Counted from the first letter of the stretch, positions 18,990-27,946 are shown. The stretch: 64,000 bases of DNA from Ilyomonas sp965277535 (GCA_965277535.1 OZ255825.1:2728001-2792000); one strand, 5' to 3'. Numbers and translations: made by a program. Notes: generated by a model not told the origin, from the letters alone.

Positions 18990-19060
18990 GGTCCTGTGGC
19001 CGAGTGGCTAGGCAGAGCTCTGCAAAAGCTTCCACACCAGTTCGACTCTGGTCGGGACCT
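18990..19060 (+). tRNA. tRNA-Cys (anticodon GCA)
   Basis: Full cloverleaf: acceptor GGTCCTG/CGGGACC, D-arm GCC...GGC, anticodon stem GAGCT/AGCTT with loop CTGCAAA (anticodon GCA), T-arm ACCAG-TTCGACT-CTGGT, discriminator T. CCA is not encoded. A possible -7 box TATTTTCG lies at 18971-18978. Confidence 0.96.
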
Positions 19061-19071
19061 CTTTTCACAAC

Positions 19072-19106
19072 AAGACCTATAAGGTTTTAAAGACCTTATA
19101 GGTCTT
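19072..19106 (+). terminator. Terminator after tRNA-Cys
   Basis: AAGACCTATAAGGT (19072-19085) pairs perfectly with ACCTTATAGGTCTT (19093-19106), followed by TTGGTTTT. It lies 11 bp after the tRNA. The same GACCTATAAGG palindrome is also a known type of dispersed repeat. Confidence 0.8.
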
Positions 19107-19153
19107 TTGGTTTTATCAACTTTTGTAAGTTGGTTTCTTTCAATTGATATTGC

Positions 19154-19543
19154 ATGAAGTATTCACAGTTATCAGGCGTTGTAGCTTGCCTGGCACTCAT
19201 TGTTACTTGCTTTTTTCCGTGGAGTTATGTTGCTGAGATTCATTTGCTCATTACAGGTGTTAATGGTGGTGAAAACTTAGGTAAACCTGGTTTGTTCAAT
19301 ATAATTCTTTGCAGCTTGATGTTTATTTTTTTTACCATTCCAAAAATCTGGGCAAAGCGCTCTAACATCATTTTAAGTGCATTGAACATTGCCTGGGGCT
19401 TTCGCAATTATTTATTGGTAGGTGCTTGTTCGGGCGGCATTTGTCCTGAAAAAAGATGGGGCATTTTTGCGCTTTTGTTTTTGTCCATTTTTATTGAAGT
19501 GATGACGTTTTTGCCGAATATAAAAGTGGTTTCCAAGGCTTGA
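19154..19543 (+). CDS. Four-helix membrane protein of unknown function
   Basis: 129 residues with hydrophobic helices at about 7-22, 48-64, 72-90 and 105-122 and a short loop containing two Cys (GACSGGICPE). No domain recognised. It stands alone between the tRNA terminator and a convergent gene. Confidence 0.6.
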   Translation: MKYSQLSGVVACLALIVTCFFPWSYVAEIHLLITGVNGGENLGKPGLFNIILCSLMFIFFTIPKIWAKRSNIILSALNIAWGFRNYLLVGACSGGICPEKRWGIFALLFLSIFIEVMTFLPNIKVVSKA

Positions 19544-19572
19544 GTTTTTTGAACTACTGAGGCAGGGGGAGA

Positions 19573-19758
19573 ACACGAAGTTGCATGAATGATTTTCTTC
19601 TCGTCTTTGCGTCTTTGCGGTTGAAATTAGCACTCGCTTACATGCTCAATTATTCTCTGAACGTACAAGTGTGCGACGCAAGAGGCGATCAACAAGAATT
19701 CCTACAGCTCGTAACATAAAACTGTGTTTTTTACTCACTACTCACCATTCACTACTCA
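19573..19758. repeat. Degenerate intergenic repeats
   Basis: The gap between the convergent genes holds several words that recur in Bacteroidota intergenic DNA: CTTCTCGTCTTTGCGTCTTTGCGG (one arm of the common AAGACGCAAAGA repeat, with a second partial copy at about 57764) and CTCACTACTCACCATTCACTACTCATCATC. No open frame or clear terminator is seen. Confidence 0.45.
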
Positions 19759-19761
19759 TCA

Positions 19762-21108
19762 TCAAAATCCGCTGTCGTCCAACGCAAAATTGCTCTTATG
19801 GTTTTGCCATTTACCTTTTGTAAAATCGGGGAACGGCAGCGTTTTGTTGCCTTCTTTTAAAGATTGAGTTGAGAGTGGAGCAATTACGCTCATTGTTACT
19901 GAATCGTACACGTCAATGGGTGTTTGTTTTTTTTCTTTTACCGCTTTTATAAATGCGTTAAAAACAAAATAGTCCATGCCGCCATGACCGGCGCCTTCGG
20001 CCTCTTTTTCAAATTTTTTCCACAGTGGATGATCGTATTTGTCGAGCCAGGTTTTCGCATCGTCCCATTCATCGTCTGCTTTCGATTTGTTTTGAATGTA
20101 AATGGAATTGTTCACGTCCATCCACAAGCCTTGCGTGCCTTGCACGCGAAAGCCCAGCGAGTAAGGACGCGGCAGATGAACATCGTGCGACAGTAACACT
20201 GTTTCACCATTGGCGCAATTAATCATGGTGGTGGTAACATCGCCGTTTTTGTATTTGAGCTTTGCAGCAGCATTGCCCGGCGCCTGCTCCTCTACATAAG
20301 TTGCCAGCCCACGTGCTTTGGAACTAAACGAAACCAAACTGGTAAAACGGTTGCCGTGGTTAATGTCAATATAATGCATGAGCGGACCAGCACCGTGCGT
20401 AGGATACAAATCGCCATCGCGATCTATGTTAAACTGTGTGCGCCATTGGGCTTCGCTGATGGCATCGGGGCCATACTTTACACCGTGTCCATAATAATGA
20501 ATACCATCGTTAAACAACACATTCCTGAGGTTGTGCTGGTAACCGCCTTCGAGATGAACAAGTTCGCCAAACAAGTTCTGGCGAACCATGTTAAGCACCG
20601 CCATTACATCGCGGCGGTAACAAACATTTTCAAGCGTCATGTAAGGAATGCCGGTTTTTTCTGATGTATTCACAAGGTCCCAGTGGTCATCTACCGTTAA
20701 GCCGGCTATCACTTCGCAACCCACGTATTTGCCGGCTTTCATAGCATCAATGCTTTGCGGATGATGAAACTGCCAGGGCGTTGCAATGATCACTGCGTCT
20801 ATGTCTTTTCTGTCGAGCAATTTTTTATAGGCATCTAAACCACCTGTATATTCAGGAACATTTTGCACATTGTGTTTTGCTAAAAACTCGCGGCATATTT
20901 TCAGGGAACGTTCCTGTATGTCGCAAATGGCTTTTATTTCCACATCATCGCGCAGCACGGCTTCGCCAATGTGGCTCATTCCGCGGGCACCAACGCCAAT
21001 ATAACCCAATCGTACTTTGGCATCGTTGGCTCCAAAATTTTTATTTTTTCCAATGGCAAAAGCAGCAGTGGCAAAAGATGTATTTCTGATAAATGTTCTT
21101 CTTTTCAT
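19762..21108 (-). CDS. GH109-type glycosidase (Gfo/Idh/MocA fold, Tat-exported)
   Basis: 448 residues. A twin-arginine signal (MKRRTFIRNTSFATAAFA) precedes a Rossmann domain (GYIGVGARGMSHIG) and a second domain with TLENVCYRRDVMAVLNMVR, GDLYPTHGAGP, NHGNRF, RPYSLGFRVQGTQG and GAGHGGMDYFV. These blocks match GH109 alpha-N-acetylgalactosaminidases, which use tightly bound NAD+ in an oxidation-elimination mechanism. Likely periplasmic, cleaving GalNAc from glycans. Confidence 0.85.
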   Translation of the reverse strand: MKRRTFIRNTSFATAAFAIGKNKNFGANDAKVRLGYIGVGARGMSHIGEAVLRDDVEIKAICDIQERSLKICREFLAKHNVQNVPEYTGGLDAYKKLLDRKDIDAVIIATPWQFHHPQSIDAMKAGKYVGCEVIAGLTVDDHWDLVNTSEKTGIPYMTLENVCYRRDVMAVLNMVRQNLFGELVHLEGGYQHNLRNVLFNDGIHYYGHGVKYGPDAISEAQWRTQFNIDRDGDLYPTHGAGPLMHYIDINHGNRFTSLVSFSSKARGLATYVEEQAPGNAAAKLKYKNGDVTTTMINCANGETVLLSHDVHLPRPYSLGFRVQGTQGLWMDVNNSIYIQNKSKADDEWDDAKTWLDKYDHPLWKKFEKEAEGAGHGGMDYFVFNAFIKAVKEKKQTPIDVYDSVTMSVIAPLSTQSLKEGNKTLPFPDFTKGKWQNHKSNFALDDSGF

Positions 21109-21224
21109 GCCGTTTGTTTTTGTTTATTTACGAAGATAAAGGATAAGCCATGCGATAATAAAAACAGACAAACGCAAACGTTTGTGTGAAAGTGAAGACT
21201 GACTTGTTTTTGTGCTAAAAGTGC

Positions 21225-21842
21225 TCAGGTAGTTTGGTTAGCTTTTTCGTACTTCCAGTTGCGCCGTTTGCCTTCCAACAACCATTCTATCATAGTGGCA
21301 ATGCGCTTGTTGCGCGTGGTTTCTGTTTTGGCTTCGGCTATCCATTCCACATATTCTTTTTTGTGGCTGTAGCTCAGCCTTTCAAACGTTTCTTTCGCCT
21401 TTTCATTCTGGTCTAAAGCAGTTTGCATTCCTTCGGGGTAAAACAAAACAGCGTTGCTGGTCTCTTTCTTTTTTGAAGGTTTTGTTTTGGTTTCATTTAG
21501 CTTCATCGCTTCTCTCAAAAAGCCAATGATTACATCATCGGACGGCAAATTATCTACCGATGTTATTTTACCAAACTGTCCCGCTGCTTTCGCATTTTTT
21601 TCTTCAAACTGTGCGGCTTGCTGCATCTGCTTAAATTTAAAGATGTTGAAAGCGCAATGCTTTTTAAAGGCAGCCATGCTGCACAACATGCCTTTGTAAT
21701 TGAAGAAAGGCATACTCCATTTGATGTCTTCTTCTATATCAGGCGATGCCTTATGAACGAGCTTCCGCAAGTGAAGTAAAATGGGCTTTGCAAAGTCAGG
21801 GGCAGTATTTATAAATGCATCAACCCTTTCATCTTTTTTCAT
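21225..21842 (-). CDS. YdeI/DUF1801 family protein
   Basis: 205 residues. The N-terminal half is DUF1801-like (DIEEDIKWSMPFFNYKGML, FKKHCAFNIFK). The C-terminal half is an OmdA/YdeI-type helical domain (ETFERLSYSHKKEYVEWI followed by ETTRNKRI, then EWLLEGKRRNWKYE). Family members are annotated as bacteriocin-protection or OmpD-associated proteins, but the mechanism is unknown. Single gene with its own leader. Confidence 0.8.
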   Translation of the reverse strand: MKKDERVDAFINTAPDFAKPILLHLRKLVHKASPDIEEDIKWSMPFFNYKGMLCSMAAFKKHCAFNIFKFKQMQQAAQFEEKNAKAAGQFGKITSVDNLPSDDVIIGFLREAMKLNETKTKPSKKKETSNAVLFYPEGMQTALDQNEKAKETFERLSYSHKKEYVEWIAEAKTETTRNKRIATMIEWLLEGKRRNWKYEKANQTT

Positions 21843-21906
21843 AGCGTTTGGTTTTGCCGTAAAAGTAACAAAGGGTTAAAATAGAAACAAACCTTTGCTC
21901 TATTTG

Positions 21907-21914
21907 TATCTTTG
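21907..21914 (+). promoter_or_regulatory. -7 box (TATCTTTG) directly before rlmN
   Basis: TATCTTTGCCG ends 7 nt before the rlmN ATG at 21922 and matches TAnnTTTG. A -33 TTG at standard spacing is not evident. Confidence 0.4.
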
Positions 21915-21921
21915 CCGTATT

Positions 21922-23004
21922 ATGCAGGCACAGCAAAACATCAGAAATTTATCTCTTTCTGATCTCGAACAGTATTTTCTTTCCATTAACGATAAAAAGT
22001 TTCGCGCAAAGCAAGTGTATGAATGGCTTTGGAAAAGAGGCGTTCGTTCGTTTGATGAAATGAGCAATATCAGTAAAGACCTAAGAACAAAGCTGGCTGC
22101 GGATTTCAGCCTGCCTACTCTTCATGTTGATGCTACGCAATACAGTGCCGATGGAACGGTAAAAAGTCGTTTTAAAACCTTCGATAATCACTTTGTAGAA
22201 GGCGTTTTAATTCCAACCGAAGAGCGCAAAACAGCCTGTGTATCTTCACAAATTGGTTGTAGTTTAAGCTGTAAGTTTTGTGCTACCGGCTACATGGAGC
22301 GCAAACGCAATTTATCGTTTGATGAAATTTATGATGAAGTGATATTGCTCAACCAGCAATCAGAAAAGGCGTACAAAAACAAACTTTCCAATATCGTGTT
22401 CATGGGCATGGGCGAGCCGCTTTTGAATTATGCAAATGTGCTACAAGCAATAAATAAAATCAGTTCGGAAGATGGTTTGGGAATGAGTGCGCGGCGCATT
22501 ACCGTTTCAACGGCTGGCGTTGCTAAAATGATAAAAAAGTTAGGCGATGATAAGGTTCGTTTCAAACTGGCGCTATCGCTTCATGCGGCGAATGATAAAA
22601 AGCGAAATGAAATTATGCCCATTAACGAAAGCAATAACATTAAGTCGTTGATTGAAGCGCTCAATTATTTTTACAAACAAACCGGCAACGAAATCACACT
22701 TGAATACATTTTGTTTCGCAACTTTAATGATTCTATTCAGGATGCAGATGAACTGATTAAAGTGTACCGCCAGGTGCCTGCCGATTTAATTAATTTGATT
22801 GAATACAATCCCATTGACAAAGCCCATTTTGCAAAGCCCGATGAAGCAACCGTAGAAGCCTTTATGAATCACTTGGAAAAAAACAGAGTGAATGTAAGAT
22901 TGCGCCGCAGCCGTGGCAAAGACATTGATGCCGCCTGTGGACAATTGGCGAACAAAAACAAAGCTGTGAGCTTAGAGCCACAAGCTGCAAGCCTTGAGTC
23001 CTGA
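21922..23004 (+). CDS. rlmN: 23S rRNA (adenine2503-C2)/tRNA methyltransferase
   Basis: 360 residues. A radical-SAM enzyme that methylates A2503 of 23S rRNA and A37 of some tRNAs. The iron-sulfur cluster Cys are 113, 117 and 120 (CSLSCKFC); GMGEPLLNY follows, and Cys339 (DAACGQL) is the cysteine that carries the methyl intermediate. The family normally ends soon after this Cys; here the last about 14 residues (KAVSLEPQAASLES) are read from a repeat that continues past the stop. ATG at 21922 chosen over an upstream TTG. Confidence 0.95.
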   Translation: MQAQQNIRNLSLSDLEQYFLSINDKKFRAKQVYEWLWKRGVRSFDEMSNISKDLRTKLAADFSLPTLHVDATQYSADGTVKSRFKTFDNHFVEGVLIPTEERKTACVSSQIGCSLSCKFCATGYMERKRNLSFDEIYDEVILLNQQSEKAYKNKLSNIVFMGMGEPLLNYANVLQAINKISSEDGLGMSARRITVSTAGVAKMIKKLGDDKVRFKLALSLHAANDKKRNEIMPINESNNIKSLIEALNYFYKQTGNEITLEYILFRNFNDSIQDADELIKVYRQVPADLINLIEYNPIDKAHFAKPDEATVEAFMNHLEKNRVNVRLRRSRGKDIDAACGQLANKNKAVSLEPQAASLES

Positions 23005-23036
23005 ATCTTATGTCTTGGCTCTTGAATCTTGACATC
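22964..23036. repeat. CTTGAATCTTG-type repeat overlapping the rlmN 3' end
   Basis: A tract of short words such as CTTGAGTCCTGAATCTTATG and TTGGCTCTTGAATCTTGAC starts inside rlmN and ends just before the next gene. The complementary orientation (CAAGATTCAAGGCACAAGAT) is found at 23245-23395 inside the following gene, so the two behave like arms of one inverted element. Confidence 0.65.
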
Positions 23037-23076
23037 TTAATTTTTATTCCTGTTGAAAAACAGCAAACACAATAAC

Positions 23077-24315
23077 ATGAGCAAATCATCTTCATTTGAA
23101 AAATTTATCAACCCAAAAATTACTGGTGCCAAAAAGAAAGAGGCGATAAGGCAGGAAAAGAAAAAAGTAAAAACGGAACTGCGTTCTAAAGAAGATATTG
23201 AACGAAAGCAAAACGAAGCGAAATATGGGGTGGTAACAAAAGCAAGCAAGAGCCAACAACCAAGATTCAAGGCACAAGATACAAGAGATAATCTGCAAGC
23301 TACAAGTCGCAAGTCACAAGAGACAAGCGATAAGAGGCAGGATACAAGGTACAAGAAACGAGAAGCAAGCGATAAGCGAACCGACTTAACCTTTACAAAG
23401 CAAGATTCAAAATTTAAGAAAGAGGAAGGAGGCTTTACAAAGCGTTCGTCTCACAAAAAAGAAGCTCCGCAAACCAATTTTAAGGCAAAACCAAAAAGGC
23501 TTTCTGATACTAACGATGAGCAGGAAGCAACTGCTGCTCCCTCGCGCGTTTTATCAGCCTCCCACCAACAAATGCCGCTGAACAAATATGTGGCTCATGC
23601 AGGTATTTGCGGGCGCAGAGAAGCGGCTGAAATTGTAAAATCCGGGCAGGTAACAGTAAACGGTGATGTGGTGTTTGAACCCGGTTATAAAGTAACTGAT
23701 GCGGATAAAATAACGGTAAAAGGAAAGCCGGTTCATCTGCAGAAAAATCTTGTTTATATTTTACTGAATAAACCCAAAGATTATATTACTACCGCTAAAG
23801 ACCCGGAAGGTAGAAAAACGGTGTTTGAACTGGTGGCTCATGCTACACAAGAGCGCATTTATCCGGTTGGCAGATTAGACAGAAACACCACCGGCGTTTT
23901 GCTTCTAACCAACGATGGCGAACTGGCGCAAAAGCTTACCCATCCTTCGTTTGAAATCAAAAAAGTGTATGAAGTAAAGCTGGATAAACCGTTGGTGAAA
24001 CGGGACTTCGATGCGATATTAGCCGGCGTTACTTTGGAGGATGGCTTTGTGCAAGCCGACTCCGTAGGTTATGCCGATCCAAAAGATAAAAGTGTAATTG
24101 GCATTGAAATTCATAGCGGCAGAAACCGCATTGTGCGGCGGCTGTTTGAGCATTTGGGATACGATGTAAATGCCCTTGACAGGGTGATATTTGCTAATCT
24201 TACCAAAAAGAATGTTGACCGCGGCAAATGGCGTTTGTTAAACGAAAAAGAAGTGCGTTTGCTGAAGTATCTGAACCAAAGCTTTGTGAGAAAAAACAAA
24301 AGCAATATAATTTGA
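23077..24315 (+). CDS. Pseudouridine synthase, RsuA/RluB family
   Basis: 412 residues from the ATG at 23077. A basic N-terminus (about 1-165) is followed by an S4 RNA-binding domain (PLNKYVAHAGICGRREAAEI) and the catalytic domain with Asp268 in GRLDRNTTGVLLLTNDGELA. It converts a specific uridine in rRNA to pseudouridine; RluB (23S) is the most likely class. Residues about 58-108 (SQQPRFKAQDTRDNLQATS..., SDKRQDTRYKKREASDK) are translated from a dispersed repeat and are Lys/Arg/Gln-rich, probably a disordered linker. Confidence 0.88.
   Translation: MSKSSSFEKFINPKITGAKKKEAIRQEKKKVKTELRSKEDIERKQNEAKYGVVTKASKSQQPRFKAQDTRDNLQATSRKSQETSDKRQDTRYKKREASDKRTDLTFTKQDSKFKKEEGGFTKRSSHKKEAPQTNFKAKPKRLSDTNDEQEATAAPSRVLSASHQQMPLNKYVAHAGICGRREAAEIVKSGQVTVNGDVVFEPGYKVTDADKITVKGKPVHLQKNLVYILLNKPKDYITTAKDPEGRKTVFELVAHATQERIYPVGRLDRNTTGVLLLTNDGELAQKLTHPSFEIKKVYEVKLDKPLVKRDFDAILAGVTLEDGFVQADSVGYADPKDKSVIGIEIHSGRNRIVRRLFEHLGYDVNALDRVIFANLTKKNVDRGKWRLLNEKEVRLLKYLNQSFVRKNKSNII
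23245..23395. repeat. CAAGATTCAAG-type repeat inside a coding region
   Basis: About 150 bp made of degenerate repeats of CAAG(A/G)(T/C)(A/T)CAAG, e.g. CAAGATTCAAGGCACAAG, ACAAGAGATAATCTGCAAGC and CAAGTCGCAAGTCACAAGAG, without interrupting the reading frame of the pseudouridine synthase. The words are reverse complements of those at 22964-23036. Confidence 0.7.
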
Positions 24316-24403
24316 ACCACAGAGACACTGAGAACACAAAGGTTCACAAAGAATCCTATTAAATATCTCTGTGTTTCTCCGTGTTCTTCGTGTCTCTGTG
24401 GTT
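24315..24403. repeat. ACCACAGAGACAC inverted repeat
   Basis: AACCACAGAGACACTGAGAACAC (24315-24337) is matched in reverse complement by GTGTTCTTCGTGTCTCTGTGGTT (24381-24403), 21 of 23 positions. It fills the gap between the two pseudouridine synthase genes and starts right at the first gene's stop codon. A well-known dispersed element type in Bacteroidota. Confidence 0.8.
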
Positions 24404-24425
24404 ATAGTTAAACCGATTGATTGAA

Positions 24426-25160
24426 ATGAATGTTACTGCACTATCCAATGAACAAATTATTTATCAGAACGATGATTTTATAGCCATAAACAAACCTGCC
24501 GGCAGGTTAAGCATTCCCGACCGGAAACAAACAGAAGCTTCGCTAAAAGATATATTGATAAAAGAGTTTGGTGCTATTTATACCGTTCATCGTTTGGATA
24601 AAGAAACCAGCGGCGTTATTGTGTTTGCAAAAACCGAAGAATCGCACAAACAATTTTCGCAACTGTTTGAAGAAAGAGAGGTAACTAAAATTTACAACGG
24701 TCTTGTGCATGGCATTCCGCATCCTCTTAACGGAACGATTGATGTGCCCATTGTCGAGCATTTTTCAAAGAGCGGAAAGATGATGACAAGCGCAAAAGGC
24801 AAGCCTTCCGTTACCGATTACGAAACACTAAAGAGCTTTGGCATTTATTCGTGGATGCAGTTTCAAATTCATACAGGGCGCACGCATCAGATACGCGTTC
24901 ACATGCAACACTTAGGCAATGCTGTTGTGTGTGATGAGTTGTATGGCGATGGTGAGCCTGTGTATCTTTCAAAGCTCAAACGCAATTATCATTTGTCAAA
25001 GAAAGAAGAGGAAGAACAACCCATTTTAAAACGGCTGGCGTTGCATTCGGCATTGCTCGAGTTTGTTTTTGCCGGAAATTCATACTCGCTGAAAGCTGCG
25101 CTGCCAAAGGATTTGAAGGCATTGCTGCAACAATTGGAAAAGTGGAAAGGTGTAAGCTGA
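24426..25160 (+). CDS. Pseudouridine synthase, RluA family
   Basis: 244 residues from the ATG at 24426. No S4 domain. The catalytic Asp58 lies in VHRLDKETSGVIVFAK; IHTGRTHQIRVHMQHLG is the second RluA signature. It likely modifies rRNA or tRNA uridine. The 5' flank is the inverted repeat at 24315-24403, so promoter elements are not obvious. Confidence 0.9.
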   Translation: MNVTALSNEQIIYQNDDFIAINKPAGRLSIPDRKQTEASLKDILIKEFGAIYTVHRLDKETSGVIVFAKTEESHKQFSQLFEEREVTKIYNGLVHGIPHPLNGTIDVPIVEHFSKSGKMMTSAKGKPSVTDYETLKSFGIYSWMQFQIHTGRTHQIRVHMQHLGNAVVCDELYGDGEPVYLSKLKRNYHLSKKEEEEQPILKRLALHSALLEFVFAGNSYSLKAALPKDLKALLQQLEKWKGVS

Positions 25161-25188
25161 CAAGCTGGTTTAAAAAAACGGCAAAAAC

Positions 25189-25236
25189 AAAGCGGCGGAA
25201 TTGATTATCATTAATGATAATCAATTCCGCCGCTTT
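25189..25236. terminator. 48-bp perfect palindrome, bidirectional terminator
   Basis: AAAGCGGCGGAATTGATTATCATT is followed without any spacer by its exact reverse complement. It lies between convergent genes (pseudouridine synthase ending at 25160 and ammonium transporter ending at 25296), has A-run and T-run flanks on both sides, and overlaps a GCAAAAACAAA copy (25181-25191). It would terminate transcription from both directions. Confidence 0.85.
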
Positions 25237-25295
25237 ATCTCTTATTACAAATGAAAACGATTCAATACCAGCTTGATTTGTTTTTACCTCATTTT

Positions 25296-26699
25296 TTATT
25301 TTACACGAACTTCTGCTTCCCTGGTTTCGGCAATATCTCCTACACTATTAATAATAAGCATTGCCTGGTTGTATTGCTCATTGTGCTGGCTTTCATCCAA
25401 TCCCATTTCTTCTTCTTCTTTACTTACCCGCAGCGGCAAAATAAAATTGATAAATTTAAAAATAAGATACGAAACTGTGAAGCTATAAGCCACCACAATC
25501 AGCAAGGCTTTTAACTGAGTAAAAAAGAAAGAAGGATTGCCATAAAACAAACCATTGTTTCCACCGCTGTTTACGGCTTTGGTTGCAAATACGCCGGTGA
25601 GCAACATGCCTACCATACCGCCTATTCCGTGACAAGGAAATACATCAAGCGTATCATCTAATCTTGTTTTTTGCTTGTAGTAAACAGCTAAGTTTGAAAT
25701 GATAGCCGCAATTACACCAATAAAAATACTTTGCGGAATGGCCACATAACCAGCACCCGGTGTGATGGCAACCAAACCTACCACGGCGCCAATACAAAAT
25801 CCAAGCACGGAAGGCTTTTTGCCACGCATTACATCAAAAAACATCCAGGAAAGACCGGCGGCTCCTGCAGCCGTGTTGGTGGTGGCAAAAGCAGAAATGG
25901 AAACCATATTAGCGCCCAAAGCCGAGCCTGCGTTAAAACCAAACCAGCCAAACCACAACAATCCGGTTCCAATCAGCACATAAGGAATGTTAGCCGGAGG
26001 CACTTCTTTGTGCTCCAGATGCACTTTGCGGCGTTTCAAAACCAGCGCACCGGCTAAGGCAGCGCAACCCGCTGAAATGTGAACGACCGTGCCGCCGGCA
26101 AAATCAAGCACGCCCATTTTAGCTAAAAAACCATTGGGATGCCATGTCCAGTGCGCAAGCGGCGCATACACCAAAAGACTAAACAAACAAATAAAAAGAA
26201 TATAAGATGTAAACCGTATGCGTTCAGCAACTGCACCAACCACGAGTCCGGGTGTAATAATGGCAAACATCAGTTGAAACAAAGAAAAAAGAAGCAAAGG
26301 AATCGTCATTGCGGTGCCGCCCTGCAAAACCGGAGCGCCGGAAAATACATTTTTAAAGAAAAGAAAAGTGGTTGGATTGCCAATAAAACCACCAATACTA
26401 TCACCAAAACAAAGGCTAAAACCAACCACAATCCATAACACACTTACTACACCGGCTGCAACTACGCTTTTCATCATGGTGGACAACACATTTTTCCGGT
26501 GCACCATTCCGCCATAAAAAAAAGCCAGCCCCGGCGTCATTAGAAATACGAGTGCCGTAGCTACAATCATCCAGGCAATGTCGGCACTGCTGTATTCAAT
26601 TCCGCTTTTAGCTGGAAAAGAAGGAACAAAAAGGGCAAGAAGAGAAACAGCAGCTAATACCAGGAAAGGAGCAATGGCTGTTAACCTTGTTTGCTTCAT
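25296..26699 (-). CDS. amtB: Ammonium transporter
   Basis: 467 residues, about 11-12 membrane helices. Amt family marks are MTPGLAFFYGGMVHRKN, DFAGGTVVHISAG (first pore His) and CHGIGGMVGMLLTGVFA (second pore His). The C-terminal tail (LDESQHNEQYN) is where PII proteins dock in homologues; no glnK gene is next to it. Imports ammonium across the inner membrane. A second Amt lies at 30952. Confidence 0.95.
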   Translation of the reverse strand: MKQTRLTAIAPFLVLAAVSLLALFVPSFPAKSGIEYSSADIAWMIVATALVFLMTPGLAFFYGGMVHRKNVLSTMMKSVVAAGVVSVLWIVVGFSLCFGDSIGGFIGNPTTFLFFKNVFSGAPVLQGGTAMTIPLLLFSLFQLMFAIITPGLVVGAVAERIRFTSYILFICLFSLLVYAPLAHWTWHPNGFLAKMGVLDFAGGTVVHISAGCAALAGALVLKRRKVHLEHKEVPPANIPYVLIGTGLLWFGWFGFNAGSALGANMVSISAFATTNTAAGAAGLSWMFFDVMRGKKPSVLGFCIGAVVGLVAITPGAGYVAIPQSIFIGVIAAIISNLAVYYKQKTRLDDTLDVFPCHGIGGMVGMLLTGVFATKAVNSGGNNGLFYGNPSFFFTQLKALLIVVAYSFTVSYLIFKFINFILPLRVSKEEEEMGLDESQHNEQYNQAMLIINSVGDIAETREAEVRVK

Positions 26700-27041
26700 G
26701 GTTATGAATTTAAATTATAAAATATAATATGCTTTTGAATCTAATTTCATGTAAAAACAAACAATCTTATATTGGTTCATTTTTCAAAATGGCGATACAA
26801 TATTCGTATAAAAAGTATGAAATAATCAAATTTATTTACAACATTTTTTATTTTCCTATATTAATGTTGCCCCTAACTCTTCCTTTTACTTTTCCTGTAA
26901 AAACTGTAAATTGCTATTACAATTGGCTACTGCTTATTTTGAAGAAGGATAAATTGCTGCAAAAACAAACTTGCAACTCACTTCTTTTCATCTTCTATTT
27001 ACCTCACTTTTGCAATTCTTGTAATTATTAAATAAGCAAAC
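26700..27041. other. Divergent intergenic region amtB / smpB
   Basis: 342 bp between divergently transcribed genes, AT-rich, with no convincing open frame. It must hold both promoters; CACTTTTG at 27005-27012 is a weak -7 candidate for smpB. One GCAAAAACAAA copy lies at 26959. Confidence 0.5.
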
Positions 27042-27485
27042 ATGGCAGCTAAGGAGATGAATAACCGGCAGGCATATTTCAATTACCAGATTGACGACAG
27101 ATATGTGGCAGGCATTGCTTTACTAGGAACCGAAGTAAAATCGATAAGAGAAGGAAAAGTAAGCTTTAACGATAGCTTTTGTTTGTTTGATAAAAACGGT
27201 TTGTGGCTGCGGGGAATGTACATAGCCGAGTATGCTTTGGGAACCACTAACAATCACATTGCTGTTCACGACAGAAAACTGCTTTTAACCGGAAGAGAAC
27301 TCAAGCGTCTGCAGGCTGCTATGAAAGAAAAGGGCTTTACTCTTATTCCACTAAAAGTGTTTATCAATGACAAGCACTTAGTGAAGGTGGAAATTGGATT
27401 GGCGCGTGGTAAGAAAACGCACGATAAACGAGAATCAATAAAAAAGCGGGATACGGAGCGTGAAATCAAACGCTTTCTAAAATAA
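27042..27485 (+). CDS. smpB: SsrA-binding protein
   Basis: 147 residues. It binds tmRNA and brings it to stalled ribosomes for trans-translation. The family blocks are AYFNYQIDDRYVAGIALLGTE, VKSIREGKVSF, LIPLKVF and the basic C-terminal tail KKTHDKRESIKKRDTERE. Length is typical. Single gene; the tmRNA gene itself is not in the window. Confidence 0.97.
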   Translation: MAAKEMNNRQAYFNYQIDDRYVAGIALLGTEVKSIREGKVSFNDSFCLFDKNGLWLRGMYIAEYALGTTNNHIAVHDRKLLLTGRELKRLQAAMKEKGFTLIPLKVFINDKHLVKVEIGLARGKKTHDKRESIKKRDTEREIKRFLK

Positions 27486-27946
27486 CAATACCTGGGCTTT
27501 TGTTGGCAGGTTTTGGAAACACACGATTTTTGCTTTACTAACAGTCAATCTGTGATAATATTTTACAATTGAGAAATTGAGTCAAAGAATATCCAAAAAA
27601 CAAGATGCCGCGAAACCTTTTCCTTTATCTTTCACTGTCTTTGCCAGTAGCATCTAACATCTGCATCCTAAAATCATACATTACTCCAGTTTGTTTTTGT
27701 GTAGAAAAATAGCAACAAAATTTGGTGCAAAAACAAACATAAGGAGTTATATGGCTATGTTCTGTTGAATAACGACAGTTCAACAAATAATGTTATCATA
27801 ACAAATGCTTATTGAATGATTGATAACAGATAAGATGTCTGTACAAGCCGTAATAAACCTTTTTTTACAAAAGCTTTTTTGCGATGTGGCATGTTTATAC
27901 CATAGTTGTTTTATATCTGATTTCGAACGATTAAAATCAAATCATT
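27486..27946. other. Gene-free 461-bp interval
   Basis: AT-rich sequence with no supported gene. It contains GTTTGTTTTTGTG at about 27690, an exact GCAAAAACAAA at 27727, a short GTTATCATAAC palindrome near 27791, and presumably the promoter of the DUF892 gene. No riboswitch or RNA gene recognised. Confidence 0.4.

Noticed and set aside
19573..19758. Possible CRISPR-like direct repeats in the gap after the membrane protein
   Set aside because: The words are irregular and without regular spacers; they match dispersed intergenic repeats instead.
23245..23395. A CRISPR or minisatellite inside the RluB-like gene
   Set aside because: Unit length and spacing vary, there are no spacers, and the reading frame stays open; a degenerate dispersed repeat explains it better.
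26729..27031. A 100-codon frame between amtB and smpB
   Set aside because: Low-complexity, very hydrophobic and AT-driven, with no family resemblance; it would occupy the divergent promoter region.
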